The notes under the pieces were generated by a model, which saw only the letters and a list, made by a program, of their open reading frames with translations, did no database searches and was not told the origin of the DNA. Of a DNA stretch of 64,000 bases, positions 35,902 through 44,169 are shown in pieces (the stretch's first letter is position 1; every line of letters starts with the position of its first letter). The stretch is from JACMLD01 sp033761915 (GTDB lineage: Bacteria; Bacteroidota; Bacteroidia; Chitinophagales; Chitinophagaceae): assembly GCA_033761915.1 (NCBI GenBank), contig JANRMC010000156.1, positions 6,988 to 70,987 of the forward strand, read 5' to 3'. The translations under genes and the position numbers were made by a program.

Positions 35902-37731
35902 ATGAGCAATGAAGCTGTAATTCACGGACACGGAGCAGAAGTGCATACCCACCATGAAACTCATCATGATGAGCACCATGTGCATCATCACCAGGAAACA
36001 TTCATTACCAAGTATGTTTTCAGCCAGGACCACAAAATGATTGCCAAACAATTTCTTATTTCTGGTATCATCTGGGCATTCCTGGGTGGTTTAATGTCTG
36101 TTATCTTCCGTTTACAATTAGGCTTTCCAGATCAAACTTTTCCCTGGTTAGAAGATATACTGGGCCATTGGGCAAAAGGGGGTAAGTTAGATCCTGAGTT
36201 CTATTATGCATTGGTTACCATGCACGGTACTGTATTGGTGTTCTTTGTATTAACTGCCGGCTTAAGCGGTACTTTTGCCAACTTCTTAATTCCTTTACAA
36301 ATTGGTGCCCGCGATATGGCATCTCCTTTCTTAAACATGCTTTCTTACTGGTTCTTCTGGTTAGCAAGTATTGTTATGTTATCTTCTCTTTTTGTTCAAA
36401 CAGGTCCTGCAAGTGGTGGTTGGACTTCTTACCCTCCATTAAGTGCATTGGGCGATGCCAGTATAGGTTCTAAAATTGGTATGGACCTATGGTTGGTAAG
36501 TATGGCGCTGTTTGTGGTTTCTTCTTTATTAGGAGGCTTAAACTATATTTCTACCGTATTAAACATGCGTACCAAAGGTATGAGCATGACCCGTATTCCT
36601 TTAACAATCTGGGCATTGTTCTTTACCGCGGTATTAGGGGTACTATCATTCCCTGTATTGTTCAGCGGTTTCATCCTCTTGTTGTTCGATCGCCACATGG
36701 GTACCAGCTTCTACCTGAGTGATATTTTTGTAAATGCCACACAAACAGCATTACCTAATGAAGGTGGTAGTGCTATCTTATACCAGCACTTATTCTGGTT
36801 CTTAGGTCACCCGGAAGTATATATTATCTTATTGCCAGCCATGGGCATGGTTTCAGAAATTCTTTCTGTAAACTCACGCAAACCCATTTTTGGATATATG
36901 GCCATGATTGCATCTCTATTTGCCATTGCAGTACTGGCCTTTCTGGTTTGGGCGCACCATATGTTTGTAACGGGTCTTAACCCATTCTTAGGTTCTGTGT
37001 TTGTATTGTTAACCCTGTTAATTGCGGTGCCAAGTGCCATTAAAGTATTTAACTGGTTAACTACATTATGGAGAGGTAACATACGCTTTACACCGGGTAT
37101 GTTATTTGCCATTGGTTTTGTAAGCTTATTTATTTCTGGTGGTTTAACAGGTATCTTCCTGGGTAACTCCACATTAGATATTCACCTGCACGATACTTAT
37201 TTTGTAATTGCACACTTCCATATAGTAATGGGTGTGGCATCTATGTTTGGTATGTTTGCGGGCATCTACCATTGGTTCCCTAAAATGTATGGCCGTTATT
37301 TAAACAATACCATGGCCTATATTCACTTCTGGGTTACTTTAATTGGTGCTTACTGTATTTTCTGGCCCATGCATTACCAGGGTTTAGCCGGTGTGCCGCG
37401 TCGTTATTTAGATTTAAGTGCCTGGGTAAGCTTTAACCAGTTTGGTGGCTTAAACCGTTTTATCTCTATTGTATCAATGATTGTGTTTGCCGTGCAGTTA
37501 TTGTTTGTGTTTAACTTCTTCTACTCAATTTTTAAAGGAAGAAAAGTAACCACTAAAAACCCATGGGGTGCTAATACATTAGAATGGACCACACCTATTA
37601 ACCCCGGCCACGGTAACTGGGATGGTGAAATACCTGAAGTACACCGCTGGGCATATGATTATGGTAAAGATGGCAGAGAGTTTATTTCTCAGACAGAGCC
37701 GGTGGGTGCTAATGAAAGTAAAGGTCATTAA
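35902..37731 (+). CDS. ctaD: Cytochrome c oxidase subunit I (heme-copper catalytic subunit)
   Basis: A 609-residue protein with twelve or more hydrophobic helices. Low-spin heme and active-site ligands are visible: MHGTVLVFF, GHPEVYIILLP with the CuB His and cross-linked Tyr (about 303), WAHHMF with two CuB His (about 352), and HDTYFVIAHFHIV with the heme His pair (about 437). An unusual His-rich N terminus (14 His in the first 33 residues) may bind copper; that is inference. Repeat R8 separates it from ctaB. Confidence 0.96.
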   Translation: MSNEAVIHGHGAEVHTHHETHHDEHHVHHHQETFITKYVFSQDHKMIAKQFLISGIIWAFLGGLMSVIFRLQLGFPDQTFPWLEDILGHWAKGGKLDPEFYYALVTMHGTVLVFFVLTAGLSGTFANFLIPLQIGARDMASPFLNMLSYWFFWLASIVMLSSLFVQTGPASGGWTSYPPLSALGDASIGSKIGMDLWLVSMALFVVSSLLGGLNYISTVLNMRTKGMSMTRIPLTIWALFFTAVLGVLSFPVLFSGFILLLFDRHMGTSFYLSDIFVNATQTALPNEGGSAILYQHLFWFLGHPEVYIILLPAMGMVSEILSVNSRKPIFGYMAMIASLFAIAVLAFLVWAHHMFVTGLNPFLGSVFVLLTLLIAVPSAIKVFNWLTTLWRGNIRFTPGMLFAIGFVSLFISGGLTGIFLGNSTLDIHLHDTYFVIAHFHIVMGVASMFGMFAGIYHWFPKMYGRYLNNTMAYIHFWVTLIGAYCIFWPMHYQGLAGVPRRYLDLSAWVSFNQFGGLNRFISIVSMIVFAVQLLFVFNFFYSIFKGRKVTTKNPWGANTLEWTTPINPGHGNWDGEIPEVHRWAYDYGKDGREFISQTEPVGANESKGH

Positions 37732-37835
37732 TTGGGTAGGGTTTAAAAGCCTGTAAAATAGTGTGCCCTGATTTTGATATCGGGGCATTTCAACAAATAA
37801 GTTCAGAATTTGAGTGAGGGAAAGAGGGAGTTGTA

Positions 37836-37980
37836 TACCAGCTACAGCAACTCCGGTGAAGCATGGTTGCGTCGCAATCCGTTCAGCAGTTGGGGTACTA
37901 TTAAACAAACAGTTGCCAACTGGTGTGCAGTACACGTGAGTGACACAACAATGCTGAATAAGGTGGTACAGCTGGTAAAA
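37836..37980. repeat. Intergenic repeat copy R8 (subtype with ATCCGTTCA) between ctaD and ctaB
   Basis: GTTGCGTCGCAATCCGTTCA begins at 37866, preceded by TACCAGCTACAGCAACTCCGG; the right arm is GTGAGTGACACAAC near 37937-37949, followed by GCTGGTAAAA. The right arm matches the left locus of R2. It ends 15 bp before the ctaB start. Confidence 0.7.
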
Positions 37981-37994
37981 AAGAAAAGGCGTTA

Positions 37995-38894
37995 ATGGCT
38001 ACACAAAGCAGCGATATAGATAGTTCTTTAAATAAAAGCAGTAAGCTGAAAGATTACATGGCCCTGGTTAAATTTAGTTTAACTACTATGGTGGTGTTTT
38101 CTGCAGTGGCCAGTTACCAATTGGCGCCTAAAATAAAAGCCTACGATTATAAAATGTTGTTGCTTTTATTTTTGGGTGGTTTTTTAGTAACCGGCAGTGC
38201 CAATGCCATTAACCAGGTGGTGGAAAAAGATACGGATGCAAAAATGAAACGCACGGCCAAAAGGCCCATTGCGGCTGGCCGCATGAGTGAAGCAGAGGGT
38301 TGGGGTTTTGCTATTATAACGGGTTTGGCAGGCGCATTTATTTTGTATTACTGGTTTAACTTTTTATCGGCTGCGCTAGCGGTATTCAGTTTGTTTTTAT
38401 ATGCGTTTATTTATACGCCGTTAAAAAAAGTAAACTCAATATCAGTACTGGTGGGTGCTGTGCCGGGTGCCTTGCCCTGTTTAATTGGTTGGGCCGCTGG
38501 TAATGATGATGTGAGTGCAGGTGGGTGGGCATTGTTTGCCATGCAGTTCTTTTGGCAGTTTCCGCATTTTTGGGCAATAGCCTGGCTGGCGCATAAAGAT
38601 TATGAAGGGGCTGGTTTTAAACTGTTGCCATCAGTGGAAGGGCCAACAAAATACTCGGCAATACAATCTGTTATATATTCTTTATTGCTGGTGCCGGTGG
38701 GTTTGCTGCCTTATTTTATAGGCATGAGTGGTATGGGTGCATTGGTAATAATATTGCTGGCCAATTTTTTTATGGTATGGCAAAGTGTGCGGTTGTATAA
38801 AGAAATGGAAGCGAAAGCAGCCCGAAGGGTAATGTTTAGCAGTTATATTTATTTACCGGTTATTTTTTGGGCTTTATTAGCATTTAAAAATTAA
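37995..38894 (+). CDS. ctaB: Protoheme IX farnesyltransferase (heme O synthase)
   Basis: A 299-residue UbiA-family membrane protein with about nine helices. The prenyl-diphosphate site is NAINQVVEKDTDAKMKRTA, and the second Asp-rich site lies in WAIAWLAHKDYEGAGFKLLP. It farnesylates heme B to heme O for the oxidase encoded around it. The subunit III gene starts 16 bp later. Confidence 0.95.
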   Translation: MATQSSDIDSSLNKSSKLKDYMALVKFSLTTMVVFSAVASYQLAPKIKAYDYKMLLLLFLGGFLVTGSANAINQVVEKDTDAKMKRTAKRPIAAGRMSEAEGWGFAIITGLAGAFILYYWFNFLSAALAVFSLFLYAFIYTPLKKVNSISVLVGAVPGALPCLIGWAAGNDDVSAGGWALFAMQFFWQFPHFWAIAWLAHKDYEGAGFKLLPSVEGPTKYSAIQSVIYSLLLVPVGLLPYFIGMSGMGALVIILLANFFMVWQSVRLYKEMEAKAARRVMFSSYIYLPVIFWALLAFKN

Positions 38895-38910
38895 GCAACG
38901 TAAAGACTAT

Positions 38911-39492
38911 ATGAGTGTTGTTATGAACAGTGCAGTTACAGAGCAAAGAAAAAAAATTCACCCGCATAAGTTTACCATGTGGGTGGCTATTGCAAGTATA
39001 ATAATGATGTTTGCTGGTTTAACCAGTGCATACATTGTTAAGAGAGATCAGCCGGGTTGGACAGGTTTTACAATGCCAGTATTATTTTGGTATTCAACGG
39101 CGGTGATGCTTTTAAGCAGTTTAACAGTACAGCTTTCTTTAAAAAGTTTTAAAGAAAGAGCCATGCTTAAATACCGTCGCTTTCTTACCATTACCTTTTT
39201 ATTAGGAGTTCTTTTTATTGTAATGCAGGTGCTGGGTTTTAACCAACTTTGGAACACGGGAATAAAATTAAACGGTGCCGGTGCCGGCCAGTTTATGTAT
39301 ATCATTTTTGGGCTGCATGCTGTGCACGTGTTGGGTGGGGTAATTGCCTTGCTGGTATTGTTTTTAAAAGGCCTTAGCCGAAAAAATATTAAAAGCTATA
39401 ACGCAGTACCTATTGAGGTGGCCAGCACATACTGGCATTTTGTAGATATACTGTGGGTGTATTTGTTTATTTTCTTTATCTGGATTCAATAA
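38911..39492 (+). CDS. Cytochrome c oxidase subunit III family protein (first of two)
   Basis: A 193-residue polytopic protein with five helices (FTMWVAIASIIMMFAGLTSA, VLFWYSTAVMLLSSLTVQLS and others) and the subunit III closing segment EVASTYWHFVDILWVYLFIF. It is shorter than the second subunit III encoded 75 bp downstream. Two adjacent subunit III genes are usual in Bacteroidota oxidase clusters; whether both enter one complex is not shown by sequence. Confidence 0.9.
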   Translation: MSVVMNSAVTEQRKKIHPHKFTMWVAIASIIMMFAGLTSAYIVKRDQPGWTGFTMPVLFWYSTAVMLLSSLTVQLSLKSFKERAMLKYRRFLTITFLLGVLFIVMQVLGFNQLWNTGIKLNGAGAGQFMYIIFGLHAVHVLGGVIALLVLFLKGLSRKNIKSYNAVPIEVASTYWHFVDILWVYLFIFFIWIQ

Positions 39493-39567
39493 TTGTTTGG
39501 GCAGTTTCTATAACCCTGCTGAAACAACAACCAATATTAAATTTTGCGAATTAATTAAAGAACGCAC

Positions 39568-40242
39568 ATGGAACAAACAGTTAATACTGAAAGAAAATGG
39601 TGGGGCGGAGGAAGAAGCCCTTTTAACCTTGAGTACGGCAAACTGATGATGTGGTACTTTCTGATGAGTGATGCTTTTACTTTTGGCGCCTTTCTGATTT
39701 CTTATGGTACCGTACGTCTTTCAAGTAACTCATGGCCCGACCCCAACGCGGTGTTTAACTCTTTTCCGTTTATGGGCCATGCAAACCTGCCATTGGCGTT
39801 TGTGAGTTTGATGACTTTTATTCTGATCATCAGTTCTGTTACCATGGTGCTGGCAGTGCACGAAGGACATAAAATGAATAAAGCCGGTGTTATTAAATGG
39901 CTGGCATGGACGATTATTGGTGGTTTGGCATTCTTGGGTTGTCAGGCTTGGGAGTGGACGCACCTCTATCATCAAAATGCATGGTGGGGCAGCAATCCTT
40001 TTATGAATATTGATGGTTCAGTTTCTTCTACCAACTTTACCAATTTCTTCTTTACCATTACCGGTTTCCACGGCTTCCACGTATTTTCTGGTGTTATCAT
40101 CAATATTATTATGTTGATTATGACCTGGAAGGGTGTGTTTGATAACCGTGGTCATTATTTAATGATTGAGAAAGCTGGTTTATACTGGCACTTTGTAGAT
40201 CTTGTTTGGGTATTTGTATTCCTTGCGTTCTACCTGATATAA
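39568..40242 (+). CDS. ctaE: Cytochrome c oxidase subunit III (second of two)
   Basis: A 224-residue membrane protein with five helices. WGGGRSPFNLEYGKLMMWYF, LMSDAFTFGAFLISYGTVRL, the FHGFHVFSG pair of His and YWHFVDLVWVFVFLAFYLI are characteristic of subunit III. It stabilises the catalytic core and its proton-uptake path. A TAAATTTTG motif at 39538-39546 could be an internal promoter. Confidence 0.93.
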   Translation: MEQTVNTERKWWGGGRSPFNLEYGKLMMWYFLMSDAFTFGAFLISYGTVRLSSNSWPDPNAVFNSFPFMGHANLPLAFVSLMTFILIISSVTMVLAVHEGHKMNKAGVIKWLAWTIIGGLAFLGCQAWEWTHLYHQNAWWGSNPFMNIDGSVSSTNFTNFFFTITGFHGFHVFSGVIINIIMLIMTWKGVFDNRGHYLMIEKAGLYWHFVDLVWVFVFLAFYLI

Positions 40243-40292
40243 AGAATTGTGCTAACTGATATTACTAAACAACTAACGAATTTATAAATACA

Positions 40293-40760
40293 ATGGAACA
40301 TAATCCTGTCTCGTCTGAAGTTACGTTTGTACACCATGTGTCTGACGCAGATTTTAAAAAGAAGGTTAGAAAAACAACCATCTTATTGTCTGTTATTACT
40401 GTAATTGAACTGGCTATTGGTTTAATTATTTACAATATGCATAAGGGAGAACACCCGAGTGAGTTTTTAATTACACTGTTTAAAGGAGTGGTGTGTATTC
40501 TTACGCTGGCCAAGGCCTTTTACATTGTATCTGTATTTATGCACCTGGGCGATGAATTACGTAACATGATTATGACCATTGTGGTGCCTTTATTGTTATT
40601 TGTGTGGTTTATTGGTGCCTTCCTATGGGATGGCGGTTCGTACAGAAACCTGAGAAATAGTTACGACCCGCACCATGTGGAGCGTACAGCCCCATCAAAA
40701 GATGCACATAAAGCGGCCGGCCACCATACCGAGGCACAAAAACCCGGTGTTGCAAACTAA
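40293..40760 (+). CDS. ctaF: Cytochrome c oxidase subunit IV family protein
   Basis: A 155-residue protein with three helices (TTILLSVITVIELAIGLIIY, LFKGVVCILTLAKAFYIVSV, IVVPLLLFVWFIGAFLWDG), the pattern of the bacterial subunit IV/CtaF family, and FMHLGDE between helices two and three. A His-rich hydrophilic C terminus follows. It is the last structural gene of the oxidase; a terminator lies 23 bp after it. Confidence 0.88.
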   Translation: MEHNPVSSEVTFVHHVSDADFKKKVRKTTILLSVITVIELAIGLIIYNMHKGEHPSEFLITLFKGVVCILTLAKAFYIVSVFMHLGDELRNMIMTIVVPLLLFVWFIGAFLWDGGSYRNLRNSYDPHHVERTAPSKDAHKAAGHHTEAQKPGVAN

Positions 40761-40782
40761 ATGTATATTTTATTGCGTATAT

Positions 40783-40811
40783 AAACCATCGCCCCGGCGG
40801 TGGTTTTTTAT
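40783..40811 (+). terminator. Terminator closing the act-cta operon
   Basis: AAACCATCGCC and GGCGGTGGTTT form an 11-bp stem with one G-T pair and a CC loop, followed by T residues. Confidence 0.82.
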
Positions 40812-40852
40812 GTAAAAAACAGCATTGTTTTAAAAGTTTAGCACTTGTATGG

Positions 40853-40860
40853 TAGCTTTG
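40853..40860 (+). promoter_or_regulatory. Putative -7 promoter box of the SCO-DUF420 genes
   Basis: TAGCTTTG matches TAnnTTTG and lies just after the operon terminator, 71 nt before the SCO start. The best TTG upstream is 24 bp away, so the -33 element is weak. Confidence 0.5.
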
Positions 40861-40931
40861 CGCGGTAACAGTAACTATGCGTTAAACATGTTGCCTGTTC
40901 ATTTGTTTATCATAAAATTCAATCAAGCGGT

Positions 40932-41735
40932 ATGAGTTCAAAGAGTTGGATGGCCATTTGTATTGCAGTGTTAATACCTCTCAGTTGCTATTTAATTGTA
41001 AAATACTTCAGCACCGATGCAGTAGATATGCCGCGCCGGTATTTTGAAGATTCTGTAACCACAGTTATAAAAGATGGTAAAGAGTACACAGATACGGTAT
41101 GGCACCAGGTAAAAGATATTTCACTTACCAACCAGCTGGGCAAACAGGTTAAACTGAGCGATGTAAATGGTAAAGTAATAGTAGCCGATTTCTTTTTTAC
41201 GCACTGTGGTTCTATTTGTCCTAAACTTACGCAAAACATGAAGCGTTTGCAGGGCCTGCTGAAGCTGAAAGACGATATGAAGCGGTTGGATACTACGTTT
41301 GTACAACTATTATCGTTTTCAATAGATCCGGAAAGAGATAGTGTAGCTGTACTTAAAAAGTATGCAGATAAGTACGGGGTGAACCATGATGTGTGGTGGA
41401 TGCTGACGGGAGATAAAAAAACAATTTATGACTTTGCATTAAATGAAGTGAAGCTGGGAGTGGGTGCAGACAGTGCAGCAATATCGCCCGATTTTCCGCA
41501 TTCCGGTAAATTAGTTTTACTGGATAAGAACAGGGTGGTACGTGGTTATTACAATGGCTTAGATAGTAATGAAGTGGCAAGGCTGGGAGAAGACATTGTA
41601 TTTCTGATGCTGGAAAAAGACAAGAAAAGGAAATCTCCTGTATTTACACAGTTGGTTGGGTTATGGCCTATATTTTTATTTGTGGCCATTGCTGTGGCTG
41701 TATTTCTTTTCATAAACCGGAAACCAAAATATTAA
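40932..41735 (+). CDS. SCO family copper chaperone for cytochrome oxidase
   Basis: A 267-residue protein with an N-terminal membrane helix (WMAICIAVLIPLSCYLIV), a thioredoxin-fold domain and a C-terminal membrane helix (LWPIFLFVAIAVAVFLFI). Copper ligands are Cys92 and Cys96 in HCGSICPKLT and His190 in DFPHSG. SCO proteins deliver copper to CuA of subunit II, consistent with the position just after the oxidase genes. The DUF420 gene starts 7 bp downstream. Confidence 0.93.
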   Translation: MSSKSWMAICIAVLIPLSCYLIVKYFSTDAVDMPRRYFEDSVTTVIKDGKEYTDTVWHQVKDISLTNQLGKQVKLSDVNGKVIVADFFFTHCGSICPKLTQNMKRLQGLLKLKDDMKRLDTTFVQLLSFSIDPERDSVAVLKKYADKYGVNHDVWWMLTGDKKTIYDFALNEVKLGVGADSAAISPDFPHSGKLVLLDKNRVVRGYYNGLDSNEVARLGEDIVFLMLEKDKKRKSPVFTQLVGLWPIFLFVAIAVAVFLFINRKPKY

Positions 41736-41742
41736 TATACAT

Positions 41743-42285
41743 ATGTTGCAAGCTGCTTTTAAAAAAAACGATGGAAAGGCAAAATGGTTAATTGGCATTT
41801 TTAGTGTAGTGGTATTTGGCGCCGTTGTGGCATTGGGCCGTTTTAAACTGGAGGTGGATTTGGGTTTTGATGTGCATGTGTTTGCTAAAATAAATGCAGT
41901 CATCAATTCTATAGTAGCCGTATTATTAGTAGCTGCTTTAGTAGCGGTAAAGCAAAAAAAATATACGCTGCATAAAAAAATTATGATGGGCGCAATGATC
42001 TTGTCCATCCTGTTTTTAGTATCCTATATCTGCCATCATTTGTTAACTGGCGATACCAGGTATGGGGGTGAAGGAACCATTCGATATATTTATTATTTTA
42101 TTTTAATTACCCATATATTTTTAGCCGCCATTATTTTACCCTTTATTCTTTTTACGGCTTACCGTGCTTTAATTGCAGAGTGGCCACAACACCGCAGGCT
42201 GGCAAAAATTACCTGGCCCATCTGGTTTTATGTATCTGTAACCGGTGTGCTGGTATATTTAATGATAAGCCCTTATTACAGCTAA
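41743..42285 (+). CDS. DUF420 membrane protein, probable oxidase assembly factor
   Basis: A 180-residue protein with five hydrophobic helices. Histidines at helix ends are seen in VHVFAKINAVINS, TLHKKIMMGA, SYICHHLLTG and LITHIFLAAI, the DUF420 pattern. The Gram-positive member CtaM/YozB is required for aa3/caa3 oxidase maturation; a similar role here is supported by the position behind the SCO gene. It is 1 bp from the next gene. Confidence 0.85.
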   Translation: MLQAAFKKNDGKAKWLIGIFSVVVFGAVVALGRFKLEVDLGFDVHVFAKINAVINSIVAVLLVAALVAVKQKKYTLHKKIMMGAMILSILFLVSYICHHLLTGDTRYGGEGTIRYIYYFILITHIFLAAIILPFILFTAYRALIAEWPQHRRLAKITWPIWFYVSVTGVLVYLMISPYYS

Positions 42286-42286
42286 C

Positions 42287-42751
42287 ATGAACCATAACGC
42301 ATTTAAAAAAATTCAGCTGATACATAAAGCTATAATGCTGGGCATTATGTTATTTATGGTGGTGGCCGTTGTTGTGGTTGGTACGGGTATTATAAATAAA
42401 CCGGCGGCGCAATTAGACCGTATTTTACAGGTAGTGGTATTGGTGCTGGCGGCCATTGCTTATTTTGCCGGACGTGCTGCATCCAATAAAAAATTACTGG
42501 CTGCAAAAGAACAAAACGGAGCCTTACAAAAATTTGCCTTGTATAAAATGGGCATGCTTATTTTTTGGATTGCATTAGAAATGCCGGCCTTATTGGGTAT
42601 TATTGGTTTTATACTTACCGGTAACTACGCATTTATTGTAATGAGTTTTGTATTACTGCTGCTGATTGCCGCCGCATCCCCCGCTAAAAAAACTATCTGT
42701 TACCTGTTAGAATTAACAGAGCAGGAAATACTGGTTTTGGAAAATAGTTAA
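42287..42751 (+). CDS. Four-helix membrane protein of unknown function
   Basis: A 154-residue protein with four predicted helices (AIMLGIMLFMVVAVVVVGTG, ILQVVVLVLAAIAYFAG, LYKMGMLIFWIALEMPALLG, FVLLLLIAAASP). I recognise no domain. It is one base after the DUF420 gene and so is almost certainly co-transcribed; a link to the respiratory chain is inferred from position only. Confidence 0.7.
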   Translation: MNHNAFKKIQLIHKAIMLGIMLFMVVAVVVVGTGIINKPAAQLDRILQVVVLVLAAIAYFAGRAASNKKLLAAKEQNGALQKFALYKMGMLIFWIALEMPALLGIIGFILTGNYAFIVMSFVLLLLIAAASPAKKTICYLLELTEQEILVLENS

Positions 42752-42758
42752 CAGGTGT

Positions 42759-42860
42759 GTTACCGGCAGCAGTGTTTCAAAGGGTCATTGTTGCGTCGCA
42801 CACGTCAGCAGCAACGCTACTGTGAGCAAATTGGTGTTACACGGCATTCTGCATATTAAT
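42759..42860. repeat. Intergenic repeat copy R9 (left arm, degenerate right)
   Basis: GTTACCGGCAGCAG at 42759 is the outer arm and GTTGCGTCGCACACGTCAGC starts at 42790. The right part (CTGTGAGCAAATTGGTG) has lost the canonical end but resembles R16 and R7. Confidence 0.7.
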
Positions 42861-42912
42861 AAATACCCTCAACAAGGTTTATACCCAAAAAGTAAATGCA
42901 TTAAATTTAAAT

Positions 42913-44043
42913 ATGCGTAAACCTATCTTTTTTTTAAGCCTTATCAGTTGTATAACTGTAAACATTTTAATGATAGCACCAGTTGCTGCCCAACGCCTGC
43001 AACCTGGTTACGATGTTAATGAATTATCAGAGTTATTATGCGTTTCTGTACGCACCGGTGCTGAAGCACATTATTATAGTGATAGTAATTATGTAGCGCC
43101 ACCCACCCGATTTCAAAGAGCATATCGCTCTGCAGAAATGGGGTTCAGAAATTTATGGGAGCTGTGGGTATCGCCCAATAAGCAGGCGGTTATCAGCATA
43201 CGCGGTACCATCGCACAAAAAGAAAGCTGGCTGGCAAATTTTTATGCAGCCATGGTACCCGCCAAAGGAAAGTTGTTGTTACCAGACAATAGTGAATTTA
43301 ATTATCAACTGGCTACCGATGAGAAGGCCGCCGTACATGTGGGCTGGCTCATCAGTACTGCCTATCTGTTAAAAGAAATAATGCCCCAAATAGATTCTTG
43401 CTACAAAGCAGGCATTAAAGATTTTTACATTACCGGCCATAGCCAGGGCGGTGCTATTTCTTATTTGGTGGCGGCTTACTTGCAACAACAAAAATTAAAC
43501 AACAGTTTACCACCAGATATTTTGTTTAAAACCTATTGCACGGCGGCTCCTAAGCCAGGCAATTTATATTTTGCTTACGATTACGAGGTAAACAGTTTTC
43601 CTGGTTTTGGCTTTAATGTGGTTAACACAACAGACTGGGTGCCCGAGGTACCCTTTTCCATACAAACCATCAAAGACTATAACACGATTAATCCGTTTAC
43701 CAATGCCAAAAGCATGATAAGAAAACAAAAATTTCCGAAGAACCTGGTATTAAAACATGTTTATAACCGCTTAAGTAAACCCGCCATTAAAGCACAAAGG
43801 GCTTATGAAAAATACCTGGGTAAAATGCTGCAAAAAGAAATTAATGGATTATTGAAAGGTATTGAGGTGCCGGAATTTTACAGCAGTAATCATTATGTAA
43901 GAACAGGTATTACGATTGCCTTACAACCAACCAATGATTATTACCAGCACTATAAACAGGATGCGGCCAATGCATTTATCAATCACATGCACCATCCTTA
44001 TATTTATTTAGTAAATCCGGCCTTGCTAAAAAAACCAGAATAA
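42913..44043 (+). CDS. Exported class 3 lipase-like protein
   Basis: A 376-residue protein with signal peptide (FFLSLISCITVNILMIAPVAAQ). The nucleophile elbow is YITGHSQGGAISYLVAAY and the oxyanion region VISIRGTIAQKESW, as in class 3 lipases; the likely Asp lies in NTTDWVPEVPF. It should hydrolyse ester bonds of lipids outside the cytoplasm. It lies between repeats R9 and R10 and looks monocistronic. Confidence 0.85.
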   Translation: MRKPIFFLSLISCITVNILMIAPVAAQRLQPGYDVNELSELLCVSVRTGAEAHYYSDSNYVAPPTRFQRAYRSAEMGFRNLWELWVSPNKQAVISIRGTIAQKESWLANFYAAMVPAKGKLLLPDNSEFNYQLATDEKAAVHVGWLISTAYLLKEIMPQIDSCYKAGIKDFYITGHSQGGAISYLVAAYLQQQKLNNSLPPDILFKTYCTAAPKPGNLYFAYDYEVNSFPGFGFNVVNTTDWVPEVPFSIQTIKDYNTINPFTNAKSMIRKQKFPKNLVLKHVYNRLSKPAIKAQRAYEKYLGKMLQKEINGLLKGIEVPEFYSSNHYVRTGITIALQPTNDYYQHYKQDAANAFINHMHHPYIYLVNPALLKKPE

Positions 44044-44057
44044 TAATTCTAACGCTA

Positions 44058-44132
44058 TTTATGTTGCATAATGGGCTTACCGCACACATGTGCGACGCAA
44101 CGGCTGTTGCTCAGAATTACTGCTGCCGGCAT
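44058..44132. repeat. Intergenic repeat copy R10 (right arm)
   Basis: GTGCGACGCAACGGCTGTTG from 44090 is preceded by GCACACA and followed by CTGCTGCCGGCAT. Only a short left part is present. A longer reading frame of the next gene would run through this arm; it is not used as coding here. Confidence 0.7.
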
Positions 44133-44169
44133 CCTAATATCGTTTAAATTGCACCGAAAATACTGCTGT

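Noticed and set aside
37765..37786. Hairpin GCCCTGAT/ATCGGGGC after ctaD, considered as a terminator
   Set aside because: The stem has a G-T pair and is not followed by a T run; transcription probably continues into ctaB.
37810..37995. 61-codon open frame between ctaD and ctaB
   Set aside because: It lies almost wholly on repeat copy R8 and starts with a TTG; the frame is a by-product of the repeat.
44071..44169. N-terminal extension of the FAH-family gene by 33 codons
   Set aside because: The extension translates repeat arm R10; the internal ATG at 44170 gives the normal family N terminus.
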